NCBI GenBank assembly: GCA_030612305.1
Contig: JAUWOG010000127.1
Coordinates: forward strand, 1 to 6,820
Direction: 5' to 3'
Source of the DNA: Armatimonadota bacterium
GTDB lineage: Bacteria > Armatimonadota > Zipacnadia > Zipacnadales > UBA11051
Length of the DNA stretch: 6,820 nucleotides
Numbering within the stretch: position 1 is the stretch's first letter; every line of letters starts with the position of its first letter. Positions 4,978 to 6,820 of this stretch are shown here, one piece after another. The position numbers and the translations under genes were made by a program. The notes below the pieces were generated by a model. The model searched no databases and was not told the origin of the DNA. It saw only the letters and a program-made list of their open reading frames with translations.

Positions 4978-6675
4978 GTGGCAGGGGATAGACAGCCACA
5001 GTGCAAGCAGAATTTACGCCTGATGATCATCGGGCTGGATGGGGCGGACTGGGCGATCCTGCGTCCGTATATGGCGGCGGGAGAGCTGCCGACCCTCGCG
5101 AAGCTGTGCGCCGAGGGCTGCCACGGAACCATGCGCTCGACTGTGCCGCCGGTGACGCCCTGTGCGTGGAGCACGCTCTTCACCGGAGTGAACCCCGGCA
5201 AGCACGGGGTGTTTGATTTCGTGAGGTCGCGCTGCGGCGGGGAAGTCCAACTCACCAGCGGAGCGAGCCGCAAGGCCCCGACAATCTGGCAACTGGCGAA
5301 TGAAGCGGGCCTGAGTTGCGGCGTGCTGAATGCGCCCTGGACCTACCCGCCGGAGGAGCTCGATGGGTACGTGATTTCGGGCATGGGGACGCCGCGTTTC
5401 GGGGAGGAAATGGCGTGCCCGCGAAGCCTCTTCGCGGATATACAGGAGCTCGTCGGCGAGTACGCCATCGAGCCGACCAAGGAGCTCTGGTTTCGGCAGA
5501 ACCCCCGCGCTGAGAACATTGATGACGAAATCGAGAAGCTGACGACGGTGGCGAAATGGCTGCTGCGGGAGCGCCCGACGGATGTCTTCATGATGGTATT
5601 TCTCATCACCGATCTCGTCCAGCATGGCTTCCTCGGCAACAAGCGGCTCGCCTCGGTGAGCGGGAAGGTCATCGAGGACACAGTACTATACATGTACAAA
5701 CTGGTGGATGCGGCAGTGGGCGAGATTATGGCGGCCGGCGGGACTGATGTGCCGGTGATGGTGCTCTCGGATCACGGCGGCGCGGCATTCCAGCGGTTCG
5801 TGAATATGGATGCTGTGTTCCGCGAGCTGGGACTCCTGCGGCTGAAAAGTAGCGGTGGCCTCGGCGGCAGATTGCGGCAACGGGCATGGGGATTGGGGTA
5901 CAGAGTCAAGGCCGCGCTGCCGGCGCGGATGCTGACAAGGCTGCGCGCCGCGGGGCAGAAAGCGCGGCAGGCAGTAGTGGCGGAGAAGCAGCATGTGGCA
6001 GGGCTGGAGATAGACTGGGCGCGGACCGCGGCGGTGCCGATGCCCTCGTTCGGGATGATCCGGCTGAATGTGAAGGGCCGGGATGAGGCGGGCATCATCG
6101 CGCCGGGAGCCGGGTATGAGGCGGCCTGCGAGGAGATAGTGGAAGCGCTGGTCGGGTACCGGGACCGGGCGGATGGGCGGGCGGTGTTCTCCGAAGTGCT
6201 GCGCGGGCGGGATATCTACACCGGCCCGCATGTGGCGGAAGGGCCGGACCTGATAGCGATACCGGCAGGCACGCGCTTTCATCTCTACTCGCCGCAGAGC
6301 TTTGCGGATAAGGCCCTCAATGCGCTGCGGCCCCCGATCATGAATGCCGACCCGACATACACCGGCACCCATTCGTATGAGGGGATCATCGTCGGCAAAG
6401 GCGGTATTTTCGGGCACGGGGAGCTGGCGGAATGCTCCCTTCAGGATGTCGCGCCCTCGCTGCTGGCAGCGCTGGGTGTGCCGATACCGGCCTACATGGA
6501 TGGGCATGTAGTGGAGGGGCTTCTCGACAGGGAGTTTACAGCGGCAAATCCGCCGATGTATGATAATGAGCGGAAGCTCGAGGAGCAGGCGACGGAGGAA
6601 AATGATTTCGCGGGCTATAGCGAAGAGGAGGCCGCAGTAGTCGAGCAGCGGCTCAAGGATCTGGGCTATCTCTGA
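4978..6675 (+). CDS. Alkaline-phosphatase-superfamily phosphodiesterase/nucleotide pyrophosphatase-like protein
   Basis: A 565-residue predicted two-metal hydrolase of the type I phosphodiesterase/nucleotide pyrophosphatase family. Members cleave phosphodiester, pyrophosphate or phosphonate bonds; the substrate here is unknown. The full set of expected active-site residues can be seen: Asp21 in IIGLDGADW, the nucleophile Thr60 in PPVTPCAWSTLFTG (followed by NPGKHGVFDF), Asp212 and His216 in TDLVQH, Asp265-His266 in SDHGG, and His465 in TGTHSYEG. Residues ~290-345 are a basic helical insertion, and LEIDWARTAAVP follows, as is usual in the soluble predicted-AP group. The C-terminus ends EQRLKDLGYL, a tail common in this superfamily. 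There is no signal peptide or membrane segment, so it is probably cytoplasmic. It starts at GTG, 139 bp after the lipoprotein gene and beyond a strong stem-loop, so it may be expressed separately. Related genes often lie near polysaccharide or glycosylation genes, which fits the nearby glycosyltransferase but does not prove a shared pathway. Confidence -1.
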   Translation: MAGDRQPQCKQNLRLMIIGLDGADWAILRPYMAAGELPTLAKLCAEGCHGTMRSTVPPVTPCAWSTLFTGVNPGKHGVFDFVRSRCGGEVQLTSGASRKAPTIWQLANEAGLSCGVLNAPWTYPPEELDGYVISGMGTPRFGEEMACPRSLFADIQELVGEYAIEPTKELWFRQNPRAENIDDEIEKLTTVAKWLLRERPTDVFMMVFLITDLVQHGFLGNKRLASVSGKVIEDTVLYMYKLVDAAVGEIMAAGGTDVPVMVLSDHGGAAFQRFVNMDAVFRELGLLRLKSSGGLGGRLRQRAWGLGYRVKAALPARMLTRLRAAGQKARQAVVAEKQHVAGLEIDWARTAAVPMPSFGMIRLNVKGRDEAGIIAPGAGYEAACEEIVEALVGYRDRADGRAVFSEVLRGRDIYTGPHVAEGPDLIAIPAGTRFHLYSPQSFADKALNALRPPIMNADPTYTGTHSYEGIIVGKGGIFGHGELAECSLQDVAPSLLAALGVPIPAYMDGHVVEGLLDREFTAANPPMYDNERKLEEQATEENDFAGYSEEEAAVVEQRLKDLGYL

Positions 6676-6683
6676 CGCGCGAA

Positions 6684-6763
6684 GCAATAGCAAACGGCAA
6701 AGGCAACAGCAAAGGCAAACGGCAAAGGCAAACAGCAACGGCAACGGCAACGCAAAAAGGCAA
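6684..6763. repeat. Degenerate GCAA repeat, 13 copies with ~6-7 nt period
   Basis: Beginning 8 bases after the phosphodiesterase stop, GCAA recurs 13 times (starts 6684, 6690, 6697, 6703, 6709, 6715, 6722, 6728, 6735, 6741, 6747, 6752, 6760), mostly within GGCAAA or GGCAAC units. The spacing is 6-7 bases until the last few. Related GGCAACGGC tracts occur at 2862 and near 4920. It looks like a slippage-derived low-complexity tract rather than coding sequence, and it may have caused the assembly to end here. Confidence -1.
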
Positions 6764-6769
6764 CGTCGT

Positions 6770-6820
6770 GGGGGGGGGGGCGCCGCCCCGCGGGGGGGGG
6801 GGGCCGCCCCCCCCCCCCCC
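6770..6820. other. G/C homopolymer end, probable sequencing or assembly artefact
   Basis: The last 51 bases are nearly only G and C: a G run at 6770-6780, a short mixed CGCCGCCCCGC section, another long G run, then a C run from 6807 to the end. This differs abruptly from all preceding sequence and is typical of poly-G read tails joined at a contig end. I would not annotate biology here. Confidence -1.

Noticed and set aside
3132..5273. 713-codon open frame on the minus strand
   Set aside because: It lies opposite the well-supported lipoprotein and the start of the phosphodiesterase, crosses the 4879-4911 stem-loop, and is rich in Arg, His and Pro without domains. Long antisense frames are expected in GC-rich genes.
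5686..6750. 354-codon open frame on the minus strand
   Set aside because: It is antisense to the phosphodiesterase, and its N-terminus is the Leu/Cys translation of the GCAA repeat. No domain content.
1..6820. CRISPR array, toxin-antitoxin pair, transposase or defence operon
   Set aside because: No spaced repeats, paired small genes, or nuclease/transposase motifs were seen on either strand.

Overview
This is a GC-rich bacterial window with four protein-coding genes I can support. It looks like a fragment of a metagenomic or draft-assembly contig, because the last ~50 bases are runs of G and C that are probably not genuine sequence. Three features suggest a poorly cultured environmental phylum. 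They are an initiator-like protein with a DnaA domain I-like C-terminus, a lipoprotein with a Big-2-like and NHL architecture, and a soluble alkaline-phosphatase-superfamily phosphodiesterase. Armatimonadota is my best guess, with Chloroflexota or Planctomycetota as alternatives. That placement is an inference from domain style, not from a marker gene.

Layout. Positions 18-1190 (minus strand) encode a phage/plasmid-style replication initiator-like protein whose codons are visibly less GC-biased than those of its neighbours. Positions 1191-1603 are a divergent intergenic region holding a perfect 7-bp palindrome that resembles a CsoR-family operator. Positions 1604-2737 (plus) encode a GT-B glycosyltransferase. 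Positions 2738-3137 are non-coding and contain a weak terminator-like hairpin, a perfect TATAAT box and nested inverted repeats in the leader of the next gene. Positions 3138-4838 (plus) encode a secreted lipoprotein ending in an NHL beta-propeller. A 15-bp stem-loop sits at 4879-4911. Positions 4978-6675 (plus) encode a phosphodiesterase/nucleotide pyrophosphatase-like enzyme that starts at GTG. After it come a GCAA-rich degenerate repeat and the G/C-run end.

How the genes relate. The glycosyltransferase, lipoprotein and phosphodiesterase all point the same way and could serve cell-surface or glycoconjugate metabolism. However, the gaps of 400 and 139 bp, each with hairpins, argue against one tight operon. 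The initiator-like gene is divergent and looks like a remnant or cargo gene of a mobile replicon; no integrase, capsid, partition gene or origin iterons are visible. I see no CRISPR array, tRNA, rRNA, transposase or recognisable defence system. The most unusual items are the composite initiator, the orphan CsoR-like operator and the leader inverted repeats.
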